Positions 8,590 through 18,551 of a DNA stretch of 64,000 nucleotides are shown piece by piece. The stretch is from positions 36,412,007 through 36,476,006 of the forward strand of contig CM067086.1 of the NCBI GenBank assembly GCA_034008185.1, read 5' to 3'. Under the pieces are notes generated by a model. The model saw nothing but the letters and a program-made list of their open reading frames with translations, was not told where the DNA came from and did no database searches. The position numbers and the translations under genes are program-made. How positions within the stretch are numbered: position 1 is the first letter of the stretch; each line of letters begins with the position of its first letter. This DNA comes from Gorsachius magnificus (taxonomy: Eukaryota > Chordata > Aves > Pelecaniformes > Ardeidae).

Positions 8590-9270
8590 GGTACAGCGCA
8601 GCTTAATAAAAAATTAGCCTTACTGACAGTGTTGTCAACATCTTAAGTAAATTATCATAGCGATGGTCTTTGGAGAAGAGAACCCACACTCCTTGCTAAA
8701 ACACCTCCTATCATTAATCTTAAACCACTTGAAGATTATGATGGAAAGAATGGGATCAGTAACCATTATCATCGCAAATTGCTGCTAAAAACTCCGCTGT
8801 TTATTTTTGCAACCAAAGCGAATGTATCTGGGAAATGCAGAAAAGGGAAGAAAGGAAAACACAAGAAAGGCAGAACAATTGAGGCGAATCCTGTTGCAAC
8901 CTCGATGATAAACACATGGAAAAAGCTGTTACTGCTCTGTGGATTGCTGGAATTTGGGTAGACATTGCAAAAATAAACAAAGCGATGGCTGCGCACCAGT
9001 TCTGTACATGCACCGGTACACTCGAGGAAAGGTAACTTCTTAAAATTAATTGCATTTTCCTGAATATTCGGTATTTGCCTTTATCTACATCGATCATTCG
9101 GTAGAGATCAAAACTATTAAAATCGTACTCGCACCTTTCACTCGCCATACCTGCAAAAAAATTCGTTTTGACCCTTTCTTGCTCGTATTTTTGTACGCGT
9201 GGCGTGTTTTCCAATAATCGTCAGAATAAAGTCTGTTTGTATAATTTTACGGGGATCCGACATAGCCAAA
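8590..9270. promoter_or_regulatory. Putative conserved non-coding element
   Basis: This 680-base block of complex, moderately AT-rich sequence has unusually many retained CG dinucleotides for its AT content (for example between 9060 and 9260). It also carries a third copy of the TTGTCAACAT motif (8633-8642). Retained CpG in AT-rich sequence suggests an unmethylated germline state, as across developmental methylation valleys. Conservation remains to be shown. Confidence 0.35.
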
Positions 9271-9410
9271 ACATTTGCTCCGAGGGAAACCTTTTCAGGA
9301 GCGACCCGTGATTTTTATTGTGGTCTCTCCCGTTAGAATATCGTCCCTCTCCGAAATGCATTTTTACAGCTGAAAGTTAAAATACTTTTTCTTTCTCTCT
9401 TCCCCCCTCG

Positions 9411-9427
9411 CCCCCCCCCCCCCCCCC
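9411..9427 (+). repeat. C17 homopolymer
   Basis: Seventeen consecutive C, preceded by another C run and followed by GGCCCCC. It is G-quadruplex-prone on the minus strand. Confidence 0.8.
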
Positions 9428-9642
9428 GGCCCCCTTGTTAAACTGCTTCCAGGATTTGGCAGAGAAGGGAGAATCTGCTGATTTAGGGACACTCGACCTG
9501 AAATGTTATCAACGGATCTTTACACCTCCAATGAATCCACAAATCGATGTGAGCCGGGCACACGCCTGAGTACAATCAAACACGGGGGGCTGAAGTTATT
9601 CTTTCAGAACGCAGAAGTTTACACGAAGCTTTTAAACAGCCT

Positions 9643-10155
9643 CATGCACCCCGCGCCCCCCTTCCCCCCCCCCCCCCCCGCCCCGAAGCCAAGAGAAATG
9701 GTGCCGTTAAACCGGGGTGACGCAAATTAAAATAAAGCAAACATTTATTTCCCCCCCTAGCAGCGCTGCATCTTCCTGTTGTTTCCGCCACGGTCCGGTG
9801 TACCGGAGGCAGAGACGGCCGGGGCTGCTCTTCCCCCTCCGGCGGGGGGGGGGGACGCGGGACGGGGGGGGGGACGGGGCATTTGCTCCCGGGGGCCGGC
9901 TCGGCAGCAGGGGGGGCTGCGCGGGGGCTGGCGCGGGGCGCGCGGTCGCGCGGGGGAGGGCGCCCCGGCCCCCCCCCTTGCTAAATTAAAACTAGGAACC
10001 AGAGGGGAAGCGATTTCGTTGTGAAGAATTTTACCGTGCGCGCTGCGAGAACGAAATGGCACTGAGATGGGGACGGAGGGGTTTGGCCCCCGGGAGCGGT
10101 TCGGCTGGGACAAACCAGAGAATCACACGCGCGCTGCGCAGGTCCGGCGGCTCTG
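9643..10155. promoter_or_regulatory. CpG island 5
   Basis: A GC-rich, CpG-dense block interrupted by a short AT-rich insert near 9721-9760. It includes a C15 tract (9665-9679) and a set of G runs at 9843-9879 that fit a plus-strand G-quadruplex. Overlapping open frames on both strands are bias artefacts. Confidence 0.75.
9843..9879 (+). repeat. G-quadruplex-prone tract
   Basis: Four or more G runs, two of them 10 or more bases long, are separated by short ACGC/GAC-type loops within CpG island 5. Confidence 0.65.
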
Positions 10156-10417
10156 CACGCGTGGGTGATCACACGCACGCACGCCAAGAAAATAAGGCCA
10201 GGGAGTTGCTGAAGAACTTCGGCCCCGTACACTGCAGAGCGGGACGATGGCTACAGGACAGCGGGCGGCTAATTGCCCACCTCGCCGCAGCCTCCGAACG
10301 CCATTAGGTCACGGGGGGAAATTAAAGCGGGCAAAAAAGTGATCGGTTTTCCTGCCTTCGATTTCAAGTTATTCTTTGAGCTCTGTAAGGAATGGAGGGG
10401 GGGCAACTCTGGTACGG

Positions 10418-10512
10418 GGGGGTGTACGTGTGTGCACACGCACCACACACATCTCCTATGTACGCATGTGTGTGTGATGTAAAAGTGTACGTGTAACCTG
10501 CGCACACGAACC
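10418..10512. repeat. Interrupted TG/CA-rich tract
   Basis: Alternating purine-pyrimidine blocks (for example GTACGTGTGTGCACACGC and GTACGCATGTGTGTGTG) occur over about 95 bases. This is a degenerate microsatellite with Z-DNA potential, again beside CpG islands. Confidence 0.55.
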
Positions 10513-10881
10513 GGCCCACAAACAGTGGAAAATGGTGACAGTTCCATTTTTCCTCTTTAACTAGGAAATACTCCTCGATTGTCTTGGCACCCATTACTTT
10601 TTACTAACCCCACGCAATCGGGAGAAGGAGGACAAATGCCTGCCGCAAGTGACCTGCCGTGCCGCAGCCCTTTCAGCAGGCTCACACGCAGTTGCAAGTG
10701 CAGCACAGTAACGGCCATGAACGAGGCGCAAGGGGAAAAAATAAAGAGTAGCGGAGTGATGATCGTGTTTGACAGCACATCCCCTCCAACGGGGCGCGGG
10801 GAGAGAGCGGTGTCTCGCTTTGAGAACGTAGCTCTGTTACGGCTAGGTTACATGGAAACTTTCCCTTTCCCTGTGTTCCAG

Positions 10882-11021
10882 GCTGGTTTGAGGAGAGGGC
10901 GAGCCGGTTCCCTGCCTGCCGACGGAAGGAACCGAGGTGCGGAGGTGGCAGACGCGAGGCAGAAGGAGCCGATTGATCTCGCCGGAAAACGCTTCCCCCG
11001 AGCAGCCGCCACCCAAGGCAG
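10882..11021 (+). ncRNA. Possible non-coding exon between CpG islands 5 and 6
   Basis: A pyrimidine-rich stretch and TTCCAG end at 10881, a plausible splice acceptor, and AAGGCAG followed by GTAAGC at 11022 is a good donor. They enclose 140 bases. One frame is open across it but resembles no known protein. It could be an internal exon of a non-coding transcript, perhaps starting in CpG island 4, where another donor follows 7692. Splice-like signals also arise by chance, so support is weak without RNA evidence. Confidence 0.25.
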
Positions 11022-11074
11022 GTAAGCTGCTGCGTGAAACTATTTTTGGCTGAACAAAAGACACAGCAAACATC

Positions 11075-11082
11075 TGACGTCA
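11075..11082. promoter_or_regulatory. Perfect CRE palindrome
   Basis: TGACGTCA is the full cAMP-response-element palindrome bound by CREB/ATF factors. It lies at the leading edge of CpG island 6. Full CREs are enriched near CpG-island promoters, so this edge is a plausible promoter. Confidence 0.55.
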
Positions 11083-11089
11083 GGGAGTA

Positions 11090-12420
11090 GCATCCCCGGA
11101 GGGGGGCGGCGGGCAGCGGTGCGTGGCTGCCGGGCTGCCCGCCCCCGCCCGCCCCTGCCCGCCATCGGGGCCCGGCCCCACCGCCCCCCCGGTGCCCGGC
11201 GGCCCCGGCCCGCCCCCCCCCCCCCCCCCCCCCCCGCCGGCCCCGGGGGAGGGCTGGGGCTGCGGGGATGCCGGGGAGGTGAGGAGGAGCAGGTAGGGCG
11301 CCCGCCGGGCAGGGCCAGCGGCAGCGCTCGGGCTGAAGCCGGTCTGCAACTCCCGCTTTGCGGTTTTAAAGCCCCCGGGGGCTGCTTTTGCCCCGGGGCA
11401 GTTTGCTGTGTTTACCTGCAAGGCACCCAAAGGCTTCAGGCGCTCGGCGAGCGGGCCCGGCTCCCGGCGGGCTGGGCGCGTGGCCGTGCGCCACCGGCGC
11501 GTCCGTGGGCTCGGGGTGACAGCCCACGCCTCCCGCGGACCAGACTTCTGCTCTGGTGTGAAGGTGAACAACCACGAGGAAGGCTGGAGAAAGTTCAGCC
11601 GCCAGCAGCAGCACTGGGCTGGCTTTACCGTCAGCCTTACCCACGGGGGCCGCTGCTCCCCGCTGAACTCCCCCTTCGCAGAGAGGCGGGGGGTGTCTGC
11701 GCGCCCCCCCGGTCCCGCCCGGGAAAGCTCTGACCCTCGCCTCTTTCGAACGACCGTCAACTTTAGAAAACCGCTAGCGGGCCACCTGCTTTGAAACACT
11801 CCCTCCCCGCCTTCCCCCCCAGCCTTCCCCGCAAGCGGCGGGGCTCGGCGGCGGCATCGGGCGGCCTGGCGGGGGCCCGGGGCTGGGGCCCCCCCCGGCC
11901 GGGGCCCCCCCCGGGCCGGGCGGGGGCTGGGGGGAGGAGGAAGGTGAGGAAGGGGAGGGGGGCGAGCAGCGGGGCGGGGGGGACCTTTCCCGGAGCGGGC
12001 GGCGGGCGGCCGCAGCGAGCTGCGGCGAGGACACGAAGCGCCGCAACCCCCAGGCGACCCGCCGGGCCCGCCGGCCCCCCCCGGCTCCCCGCCTCGCCCC
12101 TCGCCAGAGTCAACACGGAGCGACGATCCAGTGGGGCGATTTAGTTAAAATAAATAAACCCGCGAAGATTCACTCGCCAGCGATGCATCATCGACCCGGA
12201 GGTTTATTAAGATCCTCGTTACAGCCGCGGCTTCAGCCCCGGCTCCGGCGGGGGGGTGGCGGGGGGCGGCTGCCGCAGCCCAGCTCGCCCCGGTCCCCCC
12301 AAACCAGCCCCCTCCCTGCCGGCCGGGTGCCCCCCCTCTGCCCCCCCATCCCCGCCGGGCCCAGGGGCGGGGGGGAGCGGCCCACCCGACGGCTGCCACC
12401 GAGCGCCCTTACTCAGTTCC
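11090..12420. promoter_or_regulatory. CpG island 6 (largest)
   Basis: About 1.3 kb of GC-rich, CpG-dense sequence, with a slightly less GC-rich middle near 11530-11780. It contains a C23 homopolymer (11213-11235), GGCCGGGGCCCC-type repeats around 11890-11930 and a CRE just outside its left edge. Open frames on both strands (for example 11080-11799 minus and 11119-11733 plus) are mutually overlapping and lack known domains. Confidence 0.85.
11213..11235 (+). repeat. C23 homopolymer
   Basis: Twenty-three consecutive C, the longest C run in the window, in CpG island 6. Its true length is uncertain because such runs are hard to sequence. Confidence 0.8.
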
Positions 12421-15400
12421 CCGTGTATTTGGGGGAGGGGGACATTGTTGTCGGTGGCGAGAGTTAACCCAAATAATCATAATGATAATAATAATAAAGA
12501 AAAATCGTTACAGCTGGGTTCTGGCTGAATATGGCGATTGCTATTATTGCCAATCACGATTAGAAATAATTATCCTGAAAGCACGGAGGGTTTCAGCTGC
12601 CAAGGTGTTTTGAATAATCGCTTCAAAATGAACAGCGAAACACGAGGTTCACACAGAGGGACGACCGCAAACTTGCAGTTGTGGCAGTCTGCAAAGGAGA
12701 TCTTACCACGGGTGAGCTGTAGTTTACTTGTGAAGCGTCTGATTGCCATCTGTTACCGGTCCAGTGCTGTTCTGTTCCCACACCATCCTGAGCCGTGGCC
12801 CTTCCCCAGGTGCCCATCCCGCTCTCCTCTGCCAAGTGCCCTGAATGCACCCGGGGTGGCCAAGCACCTTCTCGAGGCGGTGGTGCACTGTGCTCGGGTC
12901 CCTTCATCTTAAATAAAACCCACGCAAGCAGATTACAAGGGATAACGTGGTCCCACAGTGAAACTCTGCTTGCTCTTATTGAGGTTGCGCAACTCTACAC
13001 AGGCCCTCTCGTCCTGAAAGGACGCGTAACTCGGAGGAGGTCGCAGGTGACTGGCGAGTTCAACCTACTTAGCTCAATTATCCACGTTTCATTTCCAAAT
13101 TGCGTTCAATTTGATCTTCCTGCCTCCCTCTGATTTCTCTCTGAGAAAAAAAAAATTCCAATGAAAGCAGACAATTTAAGCCAAATCCTGTATACCATTA
13201 TTTATATGCAAAAACATTTTTGTGATATATACTCTCCTTAATGGTTATGGGATGCCAGATCCTTCCGAGCAGATTTACAAACCTAGCCATCAAATTATTT
13301 CAAGGGCAGGCCTATTAGGGACAAAAATAATTATGAACTTTCAGAAGCTTTGTAACAAAATAAGTTTCTGAATGTTGTCTCTTTAAATTTTACTTAAGTT
13401 TTGTTTCTAATTTAAGCCTGGAGGCACAGGAGAGAGATATGCAGAGTCTAATAAGGAGTTTGGAAAATAATGTGCTGTAATCCAGTGCCGAGCTATTTCT
13501 CCATAAAATATGGATAAGGAATCAATTCATAAGCGCAAATATCTACTAGGACTGAGTTTTAACATAACATTTCACATGAGCATTCTTACATGCATTATTA
13601 AGGAGATAACAAAAGTGCTTCAAATCAAGCTCTATACAGTCACATCTGGAAACGCTCTCTTCTGTCTAATTTTCATTTTTTTTTCCCCTCGAAAAAATGT
13701 TAGAAGAAAAACTAGGCTGTCCCCTTGCATATTAACTGTTACCATCAGCTTTTAATCAGCACCATGCATAGTTAGATTTACAGAACCCATTCCTTGTTGC
13801 CCCTTTTAGAGAACAGTAAAATGGAGATAGTATCTTTATTCATTTATAGAATCTGATGTTAAAACCAAAACCACACACAAATAGCATATACATTGCTTTA
13901 TGCATATAGACAGGCATGTAGATACATAGACACAACACACTTAGACAAGGAAACGAGTCAGGACCATGTGTTGGAAAACATAATAAAAAGTATCTGTGCA
14001 TTTCACCAGATCCTAAGTCAGACATCATCAGATAAGAAGTGGTCCAGGGAAAATTAGTTAGAATCAGACACAGTTAATTTCTGAAGGTACTGGAACTACA
14101 GCAAGCTTTGCTGTATGATGTTTAATCCCCGTCGATTTTAAAGGAACCTCTTTAGGCTTTTCAGTCAAATAAAGCGTTACCACTAAGCAACAAAGGGTTA
14201 ATAAACTCCCCACAGGTTGCGAAGAGTTGATACAGGTTTGGGGTTGTTGGTTTTGGTTTTTTTTTTTTTGCTAATGTAGAATTTAATGGAATTATGTTCT
14301 GAGGACAAAGATAAAAGAAGTCTCTAAGATCTACTATTAGTCTTTTTTTCTTTTTTTAGTAAATATTATATTTTTCCTTTGAATGGAAAGGTAAGCAACG
14401 TATTTTCCAAACAGAAACAGCAAAGATTATTTAGAAGAAAAAACGTGGTTTTTTTAAATACTCTGGAGTTTTCTGAACAACTCTGATGTACTCACAGTCT
14501 TACCACAACTATTTTCTTTTTACTATTGTAAGTGGATATTCAAGCTAAATTGATGCTTTATGTATATCCTGTCTCAATTTGTAATACACTATTCTCTGTA
14601 AGGAGATAATTTGAAAAAAAATACAAAAAAGAAGAAGCGATACCACTGACAACAATTTACTTAAATTCACAAACCTTGAAATTGATGCATCTCCTATCAA
14701 TCATAGTCAGAAGCCACAGTAAAACACATCCAACATTTGTATATCAAAACTGGGACGAAAAAAACCACCCTGTTTTGTTCAATTTAAATGTCCTTCAACA
14801 TGTTGTCATTTTATACGCTGATATTACTGGGGGATTTTTACTATGGGTTAGCTTTCTTCTGTCAAAGATATGCAAGACAGTAACCTTGCAAAATTAAAGT
14901 GCGTGCCATTACACTGCACAGATGTTTGTTCTCACTCAGTTACTGACAATGAAATACTTATTAAATAATAATAAGGTGATATTGACTTCTCTATTCTGTC
15001 GATATGAAGATCTGTTGATCTGTGAGGTTAATATTGATGGGGCAGAGTGAGGTAAACATTTCATCGGGAGGGCGAATAAATCCCAATACTGGCATAAAAC
15101 CCATAACCCCCCCAACTTTGTATGTACAGAGAAACTAATCCTTTTTTGTGTTTATTGGGTATATGAGCCCCAGTTCAACCTATCAGCACGTGGAAGCTAA
15201 TGCTGAAGTAAATCCTTGACACTACGCTCAGGAAACATATTCCAAAAATGTCTATCATAGGTAATTAAAACTAAGCTCAAACGATGCCAAGCACTTAGGG
15301 TCTTTAGTCATGCTGCATGTGCTGTTGCGGATGGCCCATTTCCTTTCGGTATTACTGGAAGGCTCTGCACACAGCCTCAATATTCTTCACGTTAAGGGGA

Positions 15401-15659
15401 TTTCTGTTTGAGCTGGAGAAATGTTTTGGGTCTGCTTTTTGCTTTTTTTTTAAATAGGATGAGCTCTCTGTCAAAGTATTATTTTTATTTGTTGTCTCAT
15501 AAAAACATCACTGAAAGTTCCCCCTCTTTACCCTCTGCCACCGAACACAATAGTGCACACGCTTTGAACAATACAAAGAGCCATTTAACTTGATGCCTGG
15601 CAGAAGCAGCTACTTTCTTCTTCGTTATTATCTTTAGATTTTCCTTCATTCTGTTTCAG
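12421..15659. other. Gene-free transition from CpG cluster to AT-rich desert
   Basis: It begins with ATA/TAA-rich sequence (12465-12510), then mixed unique DNA, then the AT-rich enhancer-like block at 13130-13500. A stretch near 13805-13850 (TAAAATGGAGATAGTA) resembles the tail of ancient L2/MIR elements, too short to call. T-rich runs occur at 14260-14275 and 14340-14360. No coding exon is supported. Confidence 0.45.
13130..13500. promoter_or_regulatory. Putative conserved non-coding element
   Basis: A complex AT-rich block with TTATTTATATGCAAAA (octamer-like, near 13199) and several TAAT/ATTA cores, free of simple repeats. It has the look of a conserved distal enhancer. No comparison was possible. 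Confidence 0.25.
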
Positions 15660-15705
15660 GGAAGCTCAGAGCTGCCTGTTTTTAGAAGAATATTTCATCG
15701 GTCAG
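15660..15705 (+). ncRNA. Possible 46-base microexon
   Basis: A long T/C-rich stretch ending in TTTCAG (acceptor at 15659) and GGTCAG followed by GTAGGT (donor at 15706) enclose 46 bases. Both splice sites are close to consensus. At least two frames are open through it, so a coding microexon cannot be excluded, but no known peptide was recognised. It could also be a chance pair. Confidence 0.2.
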
Positions 15706-16095
15706 GTAGGTCTCGTACTTTGACAGCATTATTTCAGCATGTTATTTTTAATGTATGGTACTTATACATGTAAGCAATCTGTCTAACTTGCTTCTGGGCA
15801 TCTGAATAGAAATTAAAAAGATGTGACCGAACATGTAAGACAGTAAGAGGCCGTATGTTTTTGGATACAAGCGCCAAAGGATGCGCTTGTTGATTTTTCC
15901 CCTTTTGATTATTAATTAAGGCCTCGATGCTGCGATGAGGTTTGCAGGGGCAAAACACATGTGCAAAGCAGCTCTCCCCGTAGTCTGACTGTCGGCAAGG
16001 GAAGAGCTCAGCCACACAGAGCTCACTGTAAGGCAGTGACCTAAAAATCCAAACATTACTTCAGCTGCCCTTGCCAGAGATCGCAGCCCGGTTTC

Positions 16096-16800
16096 TTGGG
16101 CAGAAGAGCCCTTTTCACAACCTCCTCCCTCTCGCCTGCCCCTAGCAGAGCTGTCGTGCCTCTGTGGGGAAAGTCGGGCGAGCGCTCGGCGCTTTCTTTG
16201 CGTTACTGCAACATCTTGGTGGTAGGATGGTGCAGGAAAAAATCACATTATTGCCATTCGTGCTGCTCCTGCTCTGAAGGCACGAGGCTGGCTGTCTGCC
16301 GCTCCTCCCAGGGACCGCGTAGGGGTCTAATACCTTCTACTCTGCTGTTTGTAAAACGGGATGACTTTTGTCTGCGAAAGGCAACAAAAATGTTTCTCTG
16401 TTTGACCTCATGCTTTCTTGTCCTTCTCCTGTCCTTCTTCCCAGCACGTATTCAGAGGAACACTGTTGCTGGTTTTTTTGCACCTCAGGCCATGATGCTG
16501 TTTGAAGGCTCCTGTCTCTGCAAATTTCTGCGTTCACCCAAATCTCTGTTAAAGGCCAGGCTTTTGTGTGCTTGTGCCCTGCCATGCTGGCTGCTTTTGA
16601 CTGTTTTTAAGACAGTTTTATCCTTCTGCATCTTGAGAAACTTTCTCCCATGGTTATCTGAAGTATTTCCCAGTTTCTGCGTAATGGCAGTCAGGTGGCA
16701 GAATCTCTGGGAGCAATGTTTTGGTTCACAGGTGCCTTATTTTCTACCATTTGGCTGGATGTTCTTAAAAAAAAATCCTTCTAGCGCACACGTCAGGTAA
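16096..16800 (+). other. Unidentified long open reading frame (234 codons, first ATG at 16390)
   Basis: The frame is open for 234 codons in DNA of ordinary composition, where by a rough estimate fewer than one such frame is expected in 64 kb. The listed start is a TTG codon. The first in-frame ATG is at 16390 and leaves about 136 residues. That part begins with a strongly hydrophobic stretch (MFLCLTSCFLVLLLSFF) resembling a signal anchor, followed by Cys-, Leu- and Phe-rich sequence with further hydrophobic segments. No domain or family is recognised. A minus-strand frame (16337-16585) with a good Kozak context overlaps it. It may be a chance frame, a remnant of an old element or a species-restricted gene. 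Confidence 0.2.
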
Positions 16801-17009
16801 TCCTGGTAATAAAATCATAAGAAAAAGACACTTTTCAAACTTTTTAACTCATGTTGAGGTTTTCTTAAAATTTGCTATCATTTAGAAAAAAAAAAATCTA
16901 GGCAATCTAGAGGCACAGATTTTGGTAACCTCGAGACTCTGGGGCAGGGCTCCACGTGTACAGGTCTAACAACTAGACTAGGATCTTGAGCTCCAAAATA
17001 TCTTTGTAG

Positions 17010-17034
17010 GTATTTATCTGAATGTATTTATCTG
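17010..17034 (-). promoter_or_regulatory. Tandem GATA-type sites
   Basis: The 11-mer GTATTTATCTG occurs at 17010-17020 and again at 17024-17034, giving two CAGATAA cores on the minus strand 14 bases apart. Paired GATA motifs at this spacing are seen in enhancers. A small local duplication explains the repeat. Confidence 0.35.
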
Positions 17035-18531
17035 CAGCAACATTAGTTTGTCAGATCTTGGGTATGCAAAAGGATCCAGCAAAAATGCTGAATACCTCTA
17101 GTAATGATTATACGTGAGAAATGTAATCGTATGACACTGTTCCAGTGCACGCCTTTGCAAGTGCAAGGTGTATTCTCTGTAAAGTTCACCTTAATACACC
17201 AAGCTCATTCTTCGCTGAGGTTTCAAGGCTGGAGATTCTGTACCTGTGTTTGTTACGCAGCAATAAAGATACTGATGGAACAATTCTTCTGCTAGTGAGT
17301 TAAGCTGAATAAGAGAAAAAATCAGTAATGACTAGGGGGCTCCCATGTCTAGTTGTACGCGTCGCAAAATAGATTGCAGGAGAAGGAATAGGCAGCAAAC
17401 AGTGTAAACTGAGCACAGATAATTCCCATGCTGTGAAAACCCTTCTGCCTTAAGAACACTAGCAATGAAAAGGTTACAAGAAAGGGGGTAATAAAAATAT
17501 CAAAAGAAACCAAATAGAAATAGGTTTCTTTGCAAGTAGAGAAGCCACTTTCTAATATGGTGGCCTTATATACAAGTACATTTGTCTTCCAGACCCTCTG
17601 CTGTTGATTAGAATTCTGATGCCACTGGAGGGGTTACAATTTTGTTGAGTTTCTGGATCTCAATTGCGCTGTCAAGGGGTCATTCTTTCTGGTAATAAGG
17701 TAGCTAGTGGCCCCTGGGAGAGAAGGAAAACAATTGACTCTTGAAAGCAGAAACATATACTGAAGTCTAGAGCAGATTTCTGGCAGTGGACCAGGTCTTT
17801 TCTCATAGCATTTGTCATTGTAGCAATGAAAAAAATTGTGGGAGTTCTACAGGCAGCCAAAAAAGGAAAACAGAGCACAACAACAACAACAAAAGAGCTA
17901 GATGTAATTTATTTTGGAATTATATTTAAGAGCAGGTTGTTTTTTGTTTGTCACACTGTTGGTTCACTTGTTAAAGATGTGGAGCCCATTAGATAGAAAT
18001 ATGTTGCTTATTTTAAAGCAAATGATTATCAAATGACTACACTTCAAAACATTTTTTTGCTTTAATTTGAAGTGAAGTCATTTGAGTTTGAAACATATGC
18101 CTTTGCTAAATGCAGAATATTTTGTTGCCAAAACCAGACAACTTCATTTTGAGTCCACTGCTTGCAAGCACTGTTGATCCTGGATGTCACTGACAATATG
18201 AGTCTTGGCAAGAAGTCTTTACAGAGGTCAGTAGTAAAGTTTCTCTTATTACCACTAGGCTTTTTTATTATTATTATTATTCTATCAGGTCAAAATGGTC
18301 TCACCATATAATCACACTCAACCAGAACAAACGCAGTATTGCATTTGATTGCCTTTGGAAGTATTATTCCACTTTGTACAACTGGATAAAGCTCACTTCT
18401 TAAAAACCACTTATCCTGAGATCTGCATGTAAAGGTTTTCCATATCTTTCTGAAAACTGGCTTCATTATTTCACAGGCTATGTTGCCAGGCTGTGTTTCT
18501 TCGCTGTATTTTAAGCATGCATAAACCATCC

Positions 18532-18551
18532 ATGCATACATGTGTATGCAT
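18532..18551. repeat. Perfect 9-bp inverted repeat
   Basis: ATGCATACA (18532-18540) and TGTATGCAT (18543-18551) are exact reverse complements separated by TG. The 20-base palindrome could form a small hairpin or bind a dimer. It is too short for a microRNA precursor. Confidence 0.6.

Larger units (their letters stand above)
8263..9640. other. Inter-island segment with enhancer-like core
   Basis: It is unique AT-rich sequence containing a large enhancer-like block (8590-9270) and a 17-base C homopolymer (9411-9427) within a pyrimidine-rich stretch. The open frames at 8769-8996 and 8801-9214 on the minus strand show no familiar domain and are not called. Confidence 0.45.
10156..11085. other. 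Inter-island segment with possible exon and CA/TG-rich tract
   Basis: Moderate-GC sequence with residual CpG density. It holds a CA/TG-rich alternating tract (10418-10512), a possible exon (10882-11021) and a CRE at its end. The open frame 10579-11025 starts at a non-ATG codon and has no recognisable domain. Confidence 0.4.

Noticed and set aside
11080..12144. Open frames of 117-239 codons in CpG island 6
   Set aside because: Low-complexity Gly/Pro/Arg composition on both strands and no conserved domain.
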